A DNA stretch of 37,298 nucleotides, from assembly GCA_025356335.1 (NCBI GenBank), contig JANXUF010000143.1, positions 1 to 37,298 of the forward strand, in the 5' to 3' direction. Source of the stretch: Actinomycetes bacterium. GTDB taxonomy: Bacteria; Actinomycetota; Acidimicrobiia; Acidimicrobiales; Ilumatobacteraceae. Shown here piece by piece: positions 1 through 7,354 of this stretch. The notes beneath the pieces were generated by a model. It was not told the DNA's origin. It ran no database searches and saw only the letters and a list, made by a program, of their open reading frames with translations. Each line of letters starts with the position of its first letter. Within the stretch, counting starts at the first letter, position 1. The position numbers and the translations under genes were made by a program.

Positions 1-125
1 TCGTCAGGCAAAATCGTCAGGCAAAATCGTCAGGCAAAATCGTCAGGCAAAATCGTCAGGCAAAATCGTCAGGCAAAATCGTCAGGCAAAATCGTCAGGC
101 AAAATCGTCAGGCAAAATCGTCAGG
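1..125. repeat. 13-bp tandem repeat at the window edge
   Basis: Nine complete head-to-tail copies of TCGTCAGGCAAAA occupy 1-117, followed by a partial copy (118-125). On the minus strand each copy reads GAC-GAT-TTT-GCC-TGA-like sequence, that is, the last codons and the stop codon of the adjacent minus-strand gene, so the array is built from the 3' end of that gene and runs away from it. The copies show no divergence from each other. The array abuts the window edge, which fits an assembly loop or an unresolved tandem repeat as well as a genuine minisatellite. Confidence 0.95.
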
Positions 126-599
126 GTTCACGCCGGCAATGAATTCCTCGAACTCGGAGATGATCTGATCGTCCTCGTTGGCGTCGGGTTCTGCCTCTTC
201 GAAGCTGGCCTCGTCGAGGAGCGCCTCCGCCGCAAAGATCGGGCAATGCACCCGCACGGCGAGCGCAATCGCATCGGAGGGTCGGCTGGAGACGACGTAG
301 TCGCCCGCGGCGTTGCGGAGATGGAGCTCGGCGTAGAACGTGTGGTCTCGGAGCTCGGTGATCACGACCGATTTCAGTTCGGCACCGAGTTCGGCGAGGA
401 CATTGGCCAGCAGGTCGTGAGTCAGCGGACGGGGCGGCTCGACACCCTCGATGGCGTAGTGGATCGAAGCGGCTTCCGGACTACCGATGAGGATCGGGAG
501 GATCCTTCGACGATCGGTGGTCTCACGGAGCATCATGACCGGGGTGTTGGCTGGCACTTCCAGCCTGACCCCGACGAGTTCCATCGCGATCATGTCCAT
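108..599 (-). CDS. Bifunctional nuclease (BFN / DUF151) family protein
   Basis: The 163-residue protein matches the BFN (DUF151) family: an N-terminal strand MELVGVRLEV, then PVMMLRE, LPILIGSPEAASI, the helix LTHDLLANVLAELGA, and the conserved C-terminal stretch SSRPSDAIALAVR. An acidic tail (about residues 130-163) follows. The biochemical role of actinobacterial BFN proteins is unsettled; nuclease activity is known only for plant members. It is the last gene of a four-gene minus-strand operon and lies 15 bp after the MerR-type gene. The start at 599 is supported by GGAAGG 7 nt upstream; an ATG two codons in is possible. The stop codon lies inside the first complete copy of the 13-bp array, and the actual 3' neighbour is not visible. 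In Mycobacterium the orthologous neighbour is another MerR gene. Confidence 0.88.
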   Translation of the reverse strand: MDMIAMELVGVRLEVPANTPVMMLRETTDRRRILPILIGSPEAASIHYAIEGVEPPRPLTHDLLANVLAELGAELKSVVITELRDHTFYAELHLRNAAGDYVVSSRPSDAIALAVRVHCPIFAAEALLDEASFEEAEPDANEDDQIISEFEEFIAGVNPDDFA

Positions 600-614
600 C
601 AGCGTACCTTCCGC

Positions 615-1856
615 TCAATCCAGATATTGCTTGAGTTCGCTGCGCACGAGGGCGGCGCGCAGGTCTGCGCCGAGATCGCACAGCGACGTCAACGTCGAGA
701 CGGTCTGCTGACGTGCCTGCGGATTGCGTTGCCTGACGAGCGGATTGATGATCTGCTCGAACAGCGCCGTTTCCTTCTCGGCGTTCGTGCGCCATGTCTT
801 CATATGACGCACTTCGAGACCGTGGGCGGCGAATTCGACGGCGAGCATGGCAATCTGCCTGGCGATACTGTCGTACGTCGTCGTTCCGGCGACCGTCTGC
901 GGACGGATCAACCCGAAGCTGGTGAGCTCGTCGAGCAACTTCACGGTCGCTCCGGTTTCGGCAGCGATCTCTTCCGCCGTCCACGAGTCGTCGTGGGTGG
1001 CAGCGGATGCGACGACAGTTCGCAGGGGCGCACGCATGGGCGCTGCACGCTCCGGGGTCGCCACGTGCGGTGCCTCCACGATCGGGTTTGCGGCGACCGG
1101 TGCTTCGATGGCAGTCTCCCCGACCGGCGAGGCATCGGAGTCGGGTGGCGCATCGGACTGGTGCGCGTCATCGCCCCCAGGTGCGACCGCGGGCTGAGAG
1201 GCCGCGCTGGGCTCCGATGCGACGGTGGGCTCCGATGCGACGGTGGGCTCCGGTCCGGAAACGGCCAGGGATCCTGCGGATGCATCGGTCTGTCCCAATG
1301 CTGTGTGACCCAATGCTGTGTGACCCAATGCTGTGTCGATAGGGACCAGCACCTCGCCGGGAATCGGCGCCGGCACGCCGTCGGTGCCGATGTTCGGGAT
1401 GGTCTGGTCGTCGCCAGTCGTCACGGTCGGGGCCGACGGGCCGATGCCGTTCGTCGTCGGAATCCCGTGTCCGCCACTGGCGCGCTGCCCACCGGTGAGT
1501 ACCTCGACCAGGTCGACCGCATCGGACGAGTTGCCAGCGGCGTGGACCGTATCGATCGTCGCCCACGAGGCACCCGTCGGTAGCGGACGCGGGGTCGCAG
1601 CTGGAGTACCGTCTTCGCCGTCGAGACGATCCTTGATCACTTTCAGCGGGAGGTAGTTCTCCTTCTGCTCACGCATCACGTAGCGCAACCGTTCGACGTG
1701 TTCGTCCGAGAACTTGCGGTAGCCGGATGCAGTGCGCTCCGGCTCGACCAGGCCCTGTGTTTCCAAGAAGCGGATCTTGGAGATGGTCACGTCGGGAAAC
1801 TCGTCGACCAGCAGCCCGAGCACCTCACCGATCGATAGATACGCACGATATTTCAT
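615..1856 (-). CDS. MerR-family transcriptional regulator, FtsR-like
   Basis: The 413-residue protein has a MerR-type winged helix-turn-helix at residues 1-80 (LSIGEVLGLL, ISKIRFLETQGLV, SGYRKFSDEHVERLRYV). A low-complexity Pro/Thr/Ala/Ser linker of about 200 residues (85-288) follows, then a conserved C-terminal region (289-413) with a second HTH-like segment (WTAEEIAAETG) and the helix-rich end typical of the actinobacterial FtsR/Rv1828 group. FtsR activates ftsZ in Corynebacterium and lies between garA and the BFN gene, which is exactly the position here. The first codon overlaps the stop of the FHA gene (ATGA), so translation is probably coupled. The linker is much longer than in mycobacterial homologues (total about 250 residues) and contains two in-frame DNA repeat arrays. 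The assignment rests on synteny plus both end domains. Confidence 0.85.
   Translation of the reverse strand: MKYRAYLSIGEVLGLLVDEFPDVTISKIRFLETQGLVEPERTASGYRKFSDEHVERLRYVMREQKENYLPLKVIKDRLDGEDGTPAATPRPLPTGASWATIDTVHAAGNSSDAVDLVEVLTGGQRASGGHGIPTTNGIGPSAPTVTTGDDQTIPNIGTDGVPAPIPGEVLVPIDTALGHTALGHTALGQTDASAGSLAVSGPEPTVASEPTVASEPSAASQPAVAPGGDDAHQSDAPPDSDASPVGETAIEAPVAANPIVEAPHVATPERAAPMRAPLRTVVASAATHDDSWTAEEIAAETGATVKLLDELTSFGLIRPQTVAGTTTYDSIARQIAMLAVEFAAHGLEVRHMKTWRTNAEKETALFEQIINPLVRQRNPQARQQTVSTLTSLCDLGADLRAALVRSELKQYLD
1209..1252. repeat. 18-bp in-frame coding repeat in the ftsR-like linker
   Basis: Two identical copies of an 18-bp unit (GGGCTCCGATGCGACGGT) at 1209-1226 and 1227-1244, plus a partial third, encode a repeated SEPTVA hexapeptide on the minus strand. 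The unit length is a multiple of three, so copy-number change keeps the reading frame. Confidence 0.9.
1294..1336. repeat. 15-bp in-frame coding repeat in the ftsR-like linker
   Basis: Two identical 15-bp copies (CCCAATGCTGTGTGA at 1294-1308 and 1309-1323) and a 13-bp third copy encode TALGH repeats on the minus strand. Like the 18-bp array 50 bp away, it can expand or shrink without a frameshift. Confidence 0.9.
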
Positions 1857-2341
1857 CCGCCGGATGGCCCTTCGAAAAAGCAGAGGTGAAACTTTCCGAC
1901 CTGCAGGTCGTCCCCATCTCGCAGTGGCGACTCGTCGATCCGCCGCTGGTTGACATAGGTGCCGTTGAGCGAACCGAGATCGCGAACGAAATAGGCGCCG
2001 CCGATCTTGGTGATCTCTGCATGCCGCCGGGAAACGGTGATGTCGTCGAGGCTGATGTCGCTGTCCTGAGCACGGCCGAGACGGGTGAGGATGCCACCGA
2101 GCGAGAAGCGATCCCCGGCCTGCTCACCGGCACGTACCACCAACGTGCCGATGCCGGCGGGTAATTCGTCGAGGTGAACCTGCACGTCGTCGTCACGAAT
2201 CGAACTCTCCAGTAGAGGATCAAGCTTGGCGAGCGTGACGGTCTGGTTCGAGACGCTGTCGAGCGAGTGCCCGCACGCCGAGCAGAACATCGAACCGGGT
2301 GGGTTGCGGTGACCGCAATTGTTGCAGAAGAGATACGCCAT
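1853..2341 (-). CDS. Zinc-ribbon FHA domain protein, GarA-position homologue
   Basis: The 162-residue protein has an N-terminal zinc ribbon (C6-x2-C9 and C20-x2-C23) followed by a forkhead-associated domain (about 66-155). The phosphothreonine-binding residues are present: R90 (LGRAQDSD), S104 and H107 (VSRRHAEI) and N126 (LNGTYVN). In mycobacteria the gene at this place is garA/odhI, whose FHA protein controls 2-oxoglutarate metabolism after phosphorylation by Pkn kinases. The N-terminal ETTS-type phosphorylation motif of GarA is not visible here; the zinc ribbon sits in its place, so the regulatory logic may differ. It follows gcvH by 16 bp and overlaps the ftsR-like gene by 4 bp (ATGA), indicating one operon. 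FHA identity is firm; GarA orthology is inferred from synteny. Confidence 0.88.
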   Translation of the reverse strand: MAYLFCNNCGHRNPPGSMFCSACGHSLDSVSNQTVTLAKLDPLLESSIRDDDVQVHLDELPAGIGTLVVRAGEQAGDRFSLGGILTRLGRAQDSDISLDDITVSRRHAEITKIGGAYFVRDLGSLNGTYVNQRRIDESPLRDGDDLQVGKFHLCFFEGPSGG

Positions 2342-2357
2342 CGAACCGCTCGGCTCG

Positions 2358-2738
2358 TCAGCCTGCCACGAAGGCGTCGTACTGCGCAGCAGTCATCAGC
2401 GCATCGTATTCTGCAGCGTCGGTGAGCTGGATTTCGAACAGCCACCCGCTGCCGTATGGTTCGGTGTTGACAAGATCCGGGCTGTCGGTCAGCACGTCGT
2501 TGACGGCGACAACGGTGCCGGTCAGCGGCGCGAAGATGTCGGAGACCGATTTCGTCGATTCGACCTCTGCAATGCTGTCACGGGCGACAACCGCAGAGCC
2601 GACAGCCGGCAGTTGCACGTACACGACGTCGCCCAAAGCGTCCTGGGCATAGTCGGTGATGCCGATGCGCACCAGATCGCCTTCGAGCCGAGCCCATTCG
2701 TGGTCGTTCGAGTATCGAAGGTCTTCGGGTGTACTCAT
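2358..2738 (-). CDS. gcvH: Glycine cleavage system H protein
   Basis: The 126-residue protein is the usual length for GcvH. It shows the lipoyl-domain pattern HEWARLEGDLVRIGITDYAQ, GDVVYVQLP and the lipoylation site VESTKSVSDIFAP with K63 as the lipoyl-lysine. The protein carries the aminomethyl group between the P, T and L proteins of the glycine cleavage complex in the cytoplasm. Other gcv genes are not in the window. It is first in the gcvH-FHA-MerR-BFN operon. No Shine-Dalgarno is visible, but a TATGTT hexamer 8 nt before the ATG suggests a leaderless transcript. The 153-bp upstream gap shows no convincing glycine riboswitch. Confidence 0.96.
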   Translation of the reverse strand: MSTPEDLRYSNDHEWARLEGDLVRIGITDYAQDALGDVVYVQLPAVGSAVVARDSIAEVESTKSVSDIFAPLTGTVVAVNDVLTDSPDLVNTEPYGSGWLFEIQLTDAAEYDALMTAAQYDAFVAG

Positions 2739-2746
2739 GGCCCACG

Positions 2747-2752
2747 AACATA
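2747..2752 (-). promoter_or_regulatory. Putative -10 box of the gcvH operon, leaderless
   Basis: On the minus strand TATGTT (TANNNT type) ends 8 nt before the gcvH ATG, and there is no ribosome-binding site, which predicts transcription starting at or next to the start codon. No good -35 box is visible. Confidence 0.4.
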
Positions 2753-2891
2753 GCTCGTTTCGGGAGGCTTGCCTACGTGCAGCTCAGAACGTTCACAAGC
2801 GCACATCGTCGACTCGGCTGTGAGTGTGGTCGCCGCCGTCCTGGCGTTCTCGTGCCGTTGCATCGGCGTTCTCATGCTGTCGCGAAAGAAA

Positions 2892-5375
2892 TCACCTCAC
2901 GAGTTGGCGGATGCGCAGAACATACTCGTCAGCCAGTTGGCGGGCTTCCACGTCGGTCGAACCCTCCGACCACACATGGGTGACCGGTTCGAGCGGATCG
3001 GGCCTCGCCAGCACCCAGCCAGTGGGATGCAGCACCTTCACGCCGTCGACCAGCACGACGTCGGGGCCTGCGGTCTCGATCAGTGAGCGCATGACCAAAC
3101 CCTTCTGCTCCCACGGCGTCACGACCGTCTCGTGAGCCATATGCACCGTCGGCAAGGCGGCGACGACCTCACTCAGCGTCCGACCGCTCCGGGCGAGCAG
3201 GTCGAGCATTTTGGCCAGCGCGGCCGCAGCGTCGAAGGCCGGCAGGAATCCCGGCACGATGTAGCCGCCACGCCCGTCGGCGGCAAATCCGACACCGGGC
3301 TCGGTGGCCGCGGCCATCAGCGCCGATCGGGCGAGCTTCGTGAAGGTGGTCCCCGTGTTGTGACTGGCAGCGATCGACGACACGTGAGCGGTTGCGTTGA
3401 GGGGCACGGCGATGCGGTCGCCGATCAGGTGATCGCAGACGAGCTCCACGAAGACCAGCGACGCCTCCGTATGACTGAGTATGTGACCCTCGTCGTCGAT
3501 CAATGTCAGGCGTTCGCCGTCGGAATCGAGGACCGCGCCGAGGTGTGCTCCGGATGCGCGGACGATGCCCGCAACCCGCTCGGCTGCCGCCGCTGGATCG
3601 AAACTCAACATCGAAGACGTCGACGCGTATGGATTGACCACCAGCACGTCGGCGCCGAGTTTGCTGAGCACATTCGGCATGACGAACGACGTCGCCCCGA
3701 ATGAATAGTCGATGACGATCTTGAACTGTCGCTGGGCGATGCCCTGGCGTTCCACGGTCGCCGCGAGCGCGCCTGTGTACTCCTCGAGCGCACGCGGGGG
3801 AAAGTCGATGTCACCGATCTCCTCGGCGAGCACGCGTCGGTAGTCCTCGCGCTGGAAGAGGCGCTCGATCTTGCGGCGGGCGTCGTCGTCGATGTCTGCA
3901 CCGGTGGCGTCGAAGAAGCGGATGACAATCCGGTCGGGATCGTTGTGATGGAGGCGGACCGTCAAACCGCCGAAGGCCCGAGGCGAGGAAATGAGGAAGC
4001 GGGTCACCGGGATACTGGCGATCTCGAGGTCGAGTACGTCGATGCCGGCAGCGTTGAGCCCGGCCATCATCGAGCGTTTCAGCATGCGCGCCGCACGGCT
4101 CGAGTCACGCGAGGTCACGATCGTCGTGCCCTTCTTCAACGTCGTCCCGTATGCCATTGCCACCTTGGTCGCCAATTCGGGGGTGACATCGACGTTGGCG
4201 ATACCGGTGATCCCTCCGCGTCCGAACAGGCTGCGCGTTCCTTTCGATTCCCAGACGATCGATGTGTTGACGATCGCACCGTCCTCGATCGTCTTGAACG
4301 GGTAAACCTTGACGTTGCCGCCGATGACGACGTCGGCACCGACGAACACCTCGTCGCCGATGACGGCGCCTTCGTCGACCCGGCTGTTCGAGCGGATACT
4401 CGTCGCCCGACCGACGAGCGCACCACGCAAACGTGCACCACGACCGACATAGACGTTGTCGTGCAGAACCGACCGCTCGATCTGCACGTCGCTGAGGATG
4501 CGTACGTTCGAGCCGAGCACGGTGTACTCCCCGAGTCGCGCTCCGCCTTCGATCTTCGAGCCGGGTCCGATCACCGCCGGCCCGCTCACCTCTGCGTCGG
4601 GTGAGATCTCAGCGCCTTCTCCGATCCAGATGCCTTCGTTGACCTGAAAGCCAGGAACATCGAGTTGCACTTTGCGATCGAGCACATCCTTGTGCGCCGT
4701 CAGGTAGGACTCGAGTGTGCCGACGTCCTCCCAGTAGCCCTCGACCACCGCACCGTACAAACGTTCCTTGGCGCGCAGTAGCGCCGGGAAGATCTCGGCG
4801 CTGAAGTCCGACGCCTTTCCTGCGGGGATGTATTTGAAGATCGATGGTTCGAGCACGTAGATGCCGGTGTTGATCGTGTCGGAGAACACCTGCCCCCACG
4901 TCGGTTTCTCGAGGAAGCGGTCGATCGTTCCGTCCGAGCGGGTGATGACGATGCCGAACTCGAGCGGATCCTGCACATGTGTCAAGCCGACCGTTGCCAC
5001 TGCCTGCTGGTCGCCATGGAAGTCCCAGATCGCTGTGAGATCGACGTCGGTGATGACGTCGCCGGAAATCACCAGGAAGCGCTCGCCCAAGAGTGCTGAG
5101 GCATTGGCGACCGAGCCGGCCGTGCCCAGCGGCACCGCCTCGTCGGCGTAGGTGATCGTCACGCCGAATTCGCTTCCGTCGTCGAAGTATGTCTTGATGG
5201 CGTTCGAGAGAAAGGCGACGGTCACGATGATCTCGTCGAAGCCGTGACGCTTGAGCAGGGCGATGACGTGTTCCATCATCGGCCGATTGGCGATCGGGAG
5301 CATCGGCTTGGGGGTCGTGGACGTCAGTGGCCGCAGGCGAGTTCCCTCGCCGCCGGCCATGATGACTGCTTTCAC
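2892..5375 (-). CDS. NDP-sugar pyrophosphorylase / left-handed beta-helix / phosphohexomutase fusion protein
   Basis: The 827-residue fusion has three parts. Residues 1-235 are a nucleotidyltransferase (MAGGEGTRLRPLT at 6-18, TPKPMLPI, SGDVITDVDL at 104-113, NTGIYVLEP). Residues 247-365 are hexapeptide repeats (IGEGAEISPDAEV and so on). Residues 381-827 form a phosphoglucomutase/phosphomannomutase domain with TSRDSSRAAR at 421-430 carrying the candidate phosphoserine. Actinobacterial proteins of this build are annotated as mannose-1-phosphate guanylyltransferase/phosphomannomutase. The metal motif is degenerate (DSDGER, 617-622, instead of DGDxDR) and the sugar loop reads DGRGGY (700-705) instead of GExSGH, so mutase activity is doubtful. 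I place the start at GTG 5375 because the nucleotidyltransferase fold begins there, it overlaps the preceding stop as GTGA, and GGGAGA lies upstream. It is coupled to the CDP-alcohol phosphatidyltransferase gene. Confidence 0.85.
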   Translation of the reverse strand: MKAVIMAGGEGTRLRPLTSTTPKPMLPIANRPMMEHVIALLKRHGFDEIIVTVAFLSNAIKTYFDDGSEFGVTITYADEAVPLGTAGSVANASALLGERFLVISGDVITDVDLTAIWDFHGDQQAVATVGLTHVQDPLEFGIVITRSDGTIDRFLEKPTWGQVFSDTINTGIYVLEPSIFKYIPAGKASDFSAEIFPALLRAKERLYGAVVEGYWEDVGTLESYLTAHKDVLDRKVQLDVPGFQVNEGIWIGEGAEISPDAEVSGPAVIGPGSKIEGGARLGEYTVLGSNVRILSDVQIERSVLHDNVYVGRGARLRGALVGRATSIRSNSRVDEGAVIGDEVFVGADVVIGGNVKVYPFKTIEDGAIVNTSIVWESKGTRSLFGRGGITGIANVDVTPELATKVAMAYGTTLKKGTTIVTSRDSSRAARMLKRSMMAGLNAAGIDVLDLEIASIPVTRFLISSPRAFGGLTVRLHHNDPDRIVIRFFDATGADIDDDARRKIERLFQREDYRRVLAEEIGDIDFPPRALEEYTGALAATVERQGIAQRQFKIVIDYSFGATSFVMPNVLSKLGADVLVVNPYASTSSMLSFDPAAAAERVAGIVRASGAHLGAVLDSDGERLTLIDDEGHILSHTEASLVFVELVCDHLIGDRIAVPLNATAHVSSIAASHNTGTTFTKLARSALMAAATEPGVGFAADGRGGYIVPGFLPAFDAAAALAKMLDLLARSGRTLSEVVAALPTVHMAHETVVTPWEQKGLVMRSLIETAGPDVVLVDGVKVLHPTGWVLARPDPLEPVTHVWSEGSTDVEARQLADEYVLRIRQLVR

Positions 5376-5980
5376 GACGCTGCGGATCTCCCGGCGCGTA
5401 CGCCTGCACGAAGTGTCGGGATGTACTTGATCGCCACCCAGTAGCTGAGCAACAGCGACGGAATCCCGAGGATCCAGGCTGCGACCTCGAACAGCGGATG
5501 GATCGCCAACGTCGACGAGCCGACCATGAAGCCGGGGATCGCGAACATCATCCCGAATGTTGCTGTCTTGCCCCACCATGTGACGTCGAAGCGCTTCATC
5601 TTGAAGAACACGGTCAACAGTGCGACGGTGCCGCCGAAGACCACTTCACGGACGAGCACAGCAACGCAGAACCAGACCGGCGCAGCGTGATTGATGATGA
5701 TCCCGATGATCGTCGAGATCAACAGGATGCGGTCGGCTGTCGGGTCGAAGATCTTGCCGAACTCGCTGACCTGGTTGAAGCGTCTGGCGATGTACCCGTC
5801 GACCCAGTCAGTTGCGCCGAGGCCACCGAGCAGCCAGGCAGCACCCGCACGGTTGTCGCGCCCGAAGAGCATCCAGAAGAACAGCGGGATGCAGCACAGC
5901 CGCAGCAGCGTGAAAATGTTGGGAGCAGTCAACAGACGATGCCCGGCGATGCTGCTGGCATCCGCGCTGACGTCACTCAC
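5372..5980 (-). CDS. CDP-alcohol phosphatidyltransferase (PgsA-like)
   Basis: This is a membrane protein of 202 residues with the family signature D-x2-D-G-x2-A-R-x8-G-x3-D-x3-D: D58, D61-G62, A65-R66, G75, D79 and D83. It opens with TAPNIFTLLR, characteristic of phosphatidylglycerophosphate/cardiolipin/PI-type synthases, and has about five to six hydrophobic segments. It transfers a phosphatidyl group from CDP-diacylglycerol to an alcohol; the acceptor cannot be told from sequence. I chose GTG at 5980 rather than an in-frame TTG at 6007 because TACGAT stands exactly 7 nt upstream, matching other leaderless starts in this window. The stop overlaps the next gene as GTGA. Its coupling to a sugar-nucleotide enzyme suggests envelope lipid or glycolipid synthesis. 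Confidence 0.87.
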   Translation of the reverse strand: MSDVSADASSIAGHRLLTAPNIFTLLRLCCIPLFFWMLFGRDNRAGAAWLLGGLGATDWVDGYIARRFNQVSEFGKIFDPTADRILLISTIIGIIINHAAPVWFCVAVLVREVVFGGTVALLTVFFKMKRFDVTWWGKTATFGMMFAIPGFMVGSSTLAIHPLFEVAAWILGIPSLLLSYWVAIKYIPTLRAGVRAGRSAAS

Positions 5981-5987
5981 GCCTGTG

Positions 5988-5993
5988 ATCGTA
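5988..5993 (-). promoter_or_regulatory. Putative leaderless -10 box (minus strand)
   Basis: TACGAT on the minus strand is followed by 7 nt and then the GTG of the phosphatidyltransferase gene. No Shine-Dalgarno is present. Confidence 0.45.
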
Positions 5994-6059
5994 CAGCTGG
6001 CAGCCAACCACTTCAGGACCGATCGCCTCGACGGCGCTGAACTCGCTGATGCACCAAGC

Positions 6060-6065
6060 TATTGT
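6060..6065 (+). promoter_or_regulatory. Putative leaderless -10 box of the SDR gene
   Basis: TATTGT is followed by 7 nt and the ATG at 6073; a weak -35 (CTGAAC, 6037-6042) lies 17 bp upstream. Together with the minus-strand box at 5988-5993 it makes a compact divergent promoter region. Confidence 0.45.
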
Positions 6066-6072
6066 CCGCACG

Positions 6073-6879
6073 ATGAGCTCACTCGATGGTCAGGTTGCAT
6101 TCGTCACCGGCGCAGGCTCCGGGCTCGGTGCCTCATTCGCCAGGCGCTTGGCTGCAGACGGTGCGCACGTCGTCGTCAACGACCGCGACGAGGCCGCTGC
6201 CGGAAAAACGGCGACAGCGATCGGTGGCGAAGTCGCGGCGTTCGATGTGACCGATTCCGTCGCCATGGACGCCGCCGTCGACCGGGTCGCGATGCACCAC
6301 GGACGCCTCGACATCATGATCAACAACGCTGGAATCGCGCCGCCGCACAACGAGGCACGAACGGCGATCAACATCGACAACCAGATGAAGCGAATGGTCG
6401 GCGACATCGACAACCTGACCGTCACGAACGACACGGTCGAACTCTCCGACGACGAGTTCGACCGGATGATCAAGGTGCACCTGTACGGAACGTTCTACGG
6501 AACCCGCGCTGCCCTGCGCCACATGACGCCGGCACGACGAGGCACCGTCGTCAACGTCTCCTCGGTGCTCGCAGTCAGGCCGATGCCGGGCGCACTGCAC
6601 TACGCAGCCGCAAAGGCCGGCATCATCGCCCTGACGAAGTCGGTCGGCCAGGAGGTCGCTGCGTTCGGGGTTCGCGTGAACGTCGTCTGCCCCGGCTGGA
6701 TCGACACTCCCCTGCTCGCCCCGTTGGCACCGGAGATCAGAGCGGGCATCGTCATGCAGGTCCCTGCCGGACGGCTCGGCAGGCCGGAGGAGCTGGCCGA
6801 GCTCGTCCGATTCTTGGCTGGTCCGGAGTCGAGCTATTGCAACGGTGACGTGTTCACGGCGTCAGGAGGGTTTGTCTGA
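6073..6879 (+). CDS. SDR-family NAD(P)-dependent oxidoreductase
   Basis: This is a classical short-chain dehydrogenase of 268 residues. It has the cofactor loop TGAGSGLG (12-19), NNAG (84-87), catalytic Ser in VNVSSVLA (S163/S164), and Y177-x3-K181 in HYAAAKAG. A roughly 30-residue insertion (about 92-125) after NNAG distinguishes it from FabG. The substrate is unknown. An ATG at 6049 would add eight residues, but TATTGT at 6060-6065 lies exactly 7 nt before the ATG at 6073, so I prefer the latter as a leaderless start. The stop and the next start share bases (TGATG), implying coupling with the HIT gene. Confidence 0.88.
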   Translation: MSSLDGQVAFVTGAGSGLGASFARRLAADGAHVVVNDRDEAAAGKTATAIGGEVAAFDVTDSVAMDAAVDRVAMHHGRLDIMINNAGIAPPHNEARTAINIDNQMKRMVGDIDNLTVTNDTVELSDDEFDRMIKVHLYGTFYGTRAALRHMTPARRGTVVNVSSVLAVRPMPGALHYAAAKAGIIALTKSVGQEVAAFGVRVNVVCPGWIDTPLLAPLAPEIRAGIVMQVPAGRLGRPEELAELVRFLAGPESSYCNGDVFTASGGFV

Positions 6880-7298
6880 TGCCGACGATTTTCACCCGCA
6901 TCATCAACGGCGAGATCCCCGGAACGTTCGTCTGGCGAGACGATCGCTGTGTCGCCTTCATGTCGATCAACCCGCTGGCCTTCGGGCATGCGCTCGTCGT
7001 GCCGATCGAGGAAGTCGACCATTGGGTCGATCTTTCCGCTGAGCTTGCCGGTCACCTGTTCGCGGTCAGCCATCTCATCGGCCTAGCCCAACGAAACGCG
7101 TTCCGCTGCGACAAGGTCGGCTTGATCATTGCCGGATACGAGGTTGCTCACGCCCACATCCACCTGATCCCGACGAACGACATGAGCGAGCTGTCATTCG
7201 CCAATGCCGCATCGTCTGTTGATCGAGCCCAACTCGAAGCGTCGGCAGAGGCCATCCGCCAGAACCTCCCGTCACCACCATCGCTGCTGTCGTCATAG
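6879..7298 (+). CDS. HIT (histidine triad) family protein
   Basis: The 139-residue protein has the histidine triad AHAHIHLIP (H91, H93, H95) and the N-terminal pattern IFTRIINGEIPGTFVWRDD typical of Hint-like nucleotide hydrolases/transferases. These enzymes hydrolyse nucleoside phosphoramidates or acyl-nucleotides in the cytoplasm. Its ATG overlaps the SDR stop by one base, so the two are co-translated, although a shared pathway is not evident. Confidence 0.9.
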   Translation: MPTIFTRIINGEIPGTFVWRDDRCVAFMSINPLAFGHALVVPIEEVDHWVDLSAELAGHLFAVSHLIGLAQRNAFRCDKVGLIIAGYEVAHAHIHLIPTNDMSELSFANAASSVDRAQLEASAEAIRQNLPSPPSLLSS

Positions 7299-7354
7299 CC
7301 GACGGCAGCGAACTCGTCGCGGCACGAGACGTCGACCGGCGTGGTACCCACGCG

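Noticed and set aside
1..125. CRISPR array
   Set aside because: The 13-bp units are contiguous with no spacers, and there are no cas genes.
246..1583. Long plus-strand open frame (445 codons) opposite the ftsR-like and BFN genes
   Set aside because: Arg/Gly/Asp-rich antisense sequence without domains. The opposite strand has recognised proteins; long antisense frames are normal at this GC content.
2739..2891. Possible glycine riboswitch upstream of gcvH
   Set aside because: No paired aptamer-like core is visible, and the -10 box 8 nt before the ATG suggests there is no leader RNA.
5691..6848. Plus-strand open frame of 385 codons across the phosphatidyltransferase and SDR region
   Set aside because: It overlaps two well-supported genes in another frame and is composed mostly of Arg, Gly and Asp.
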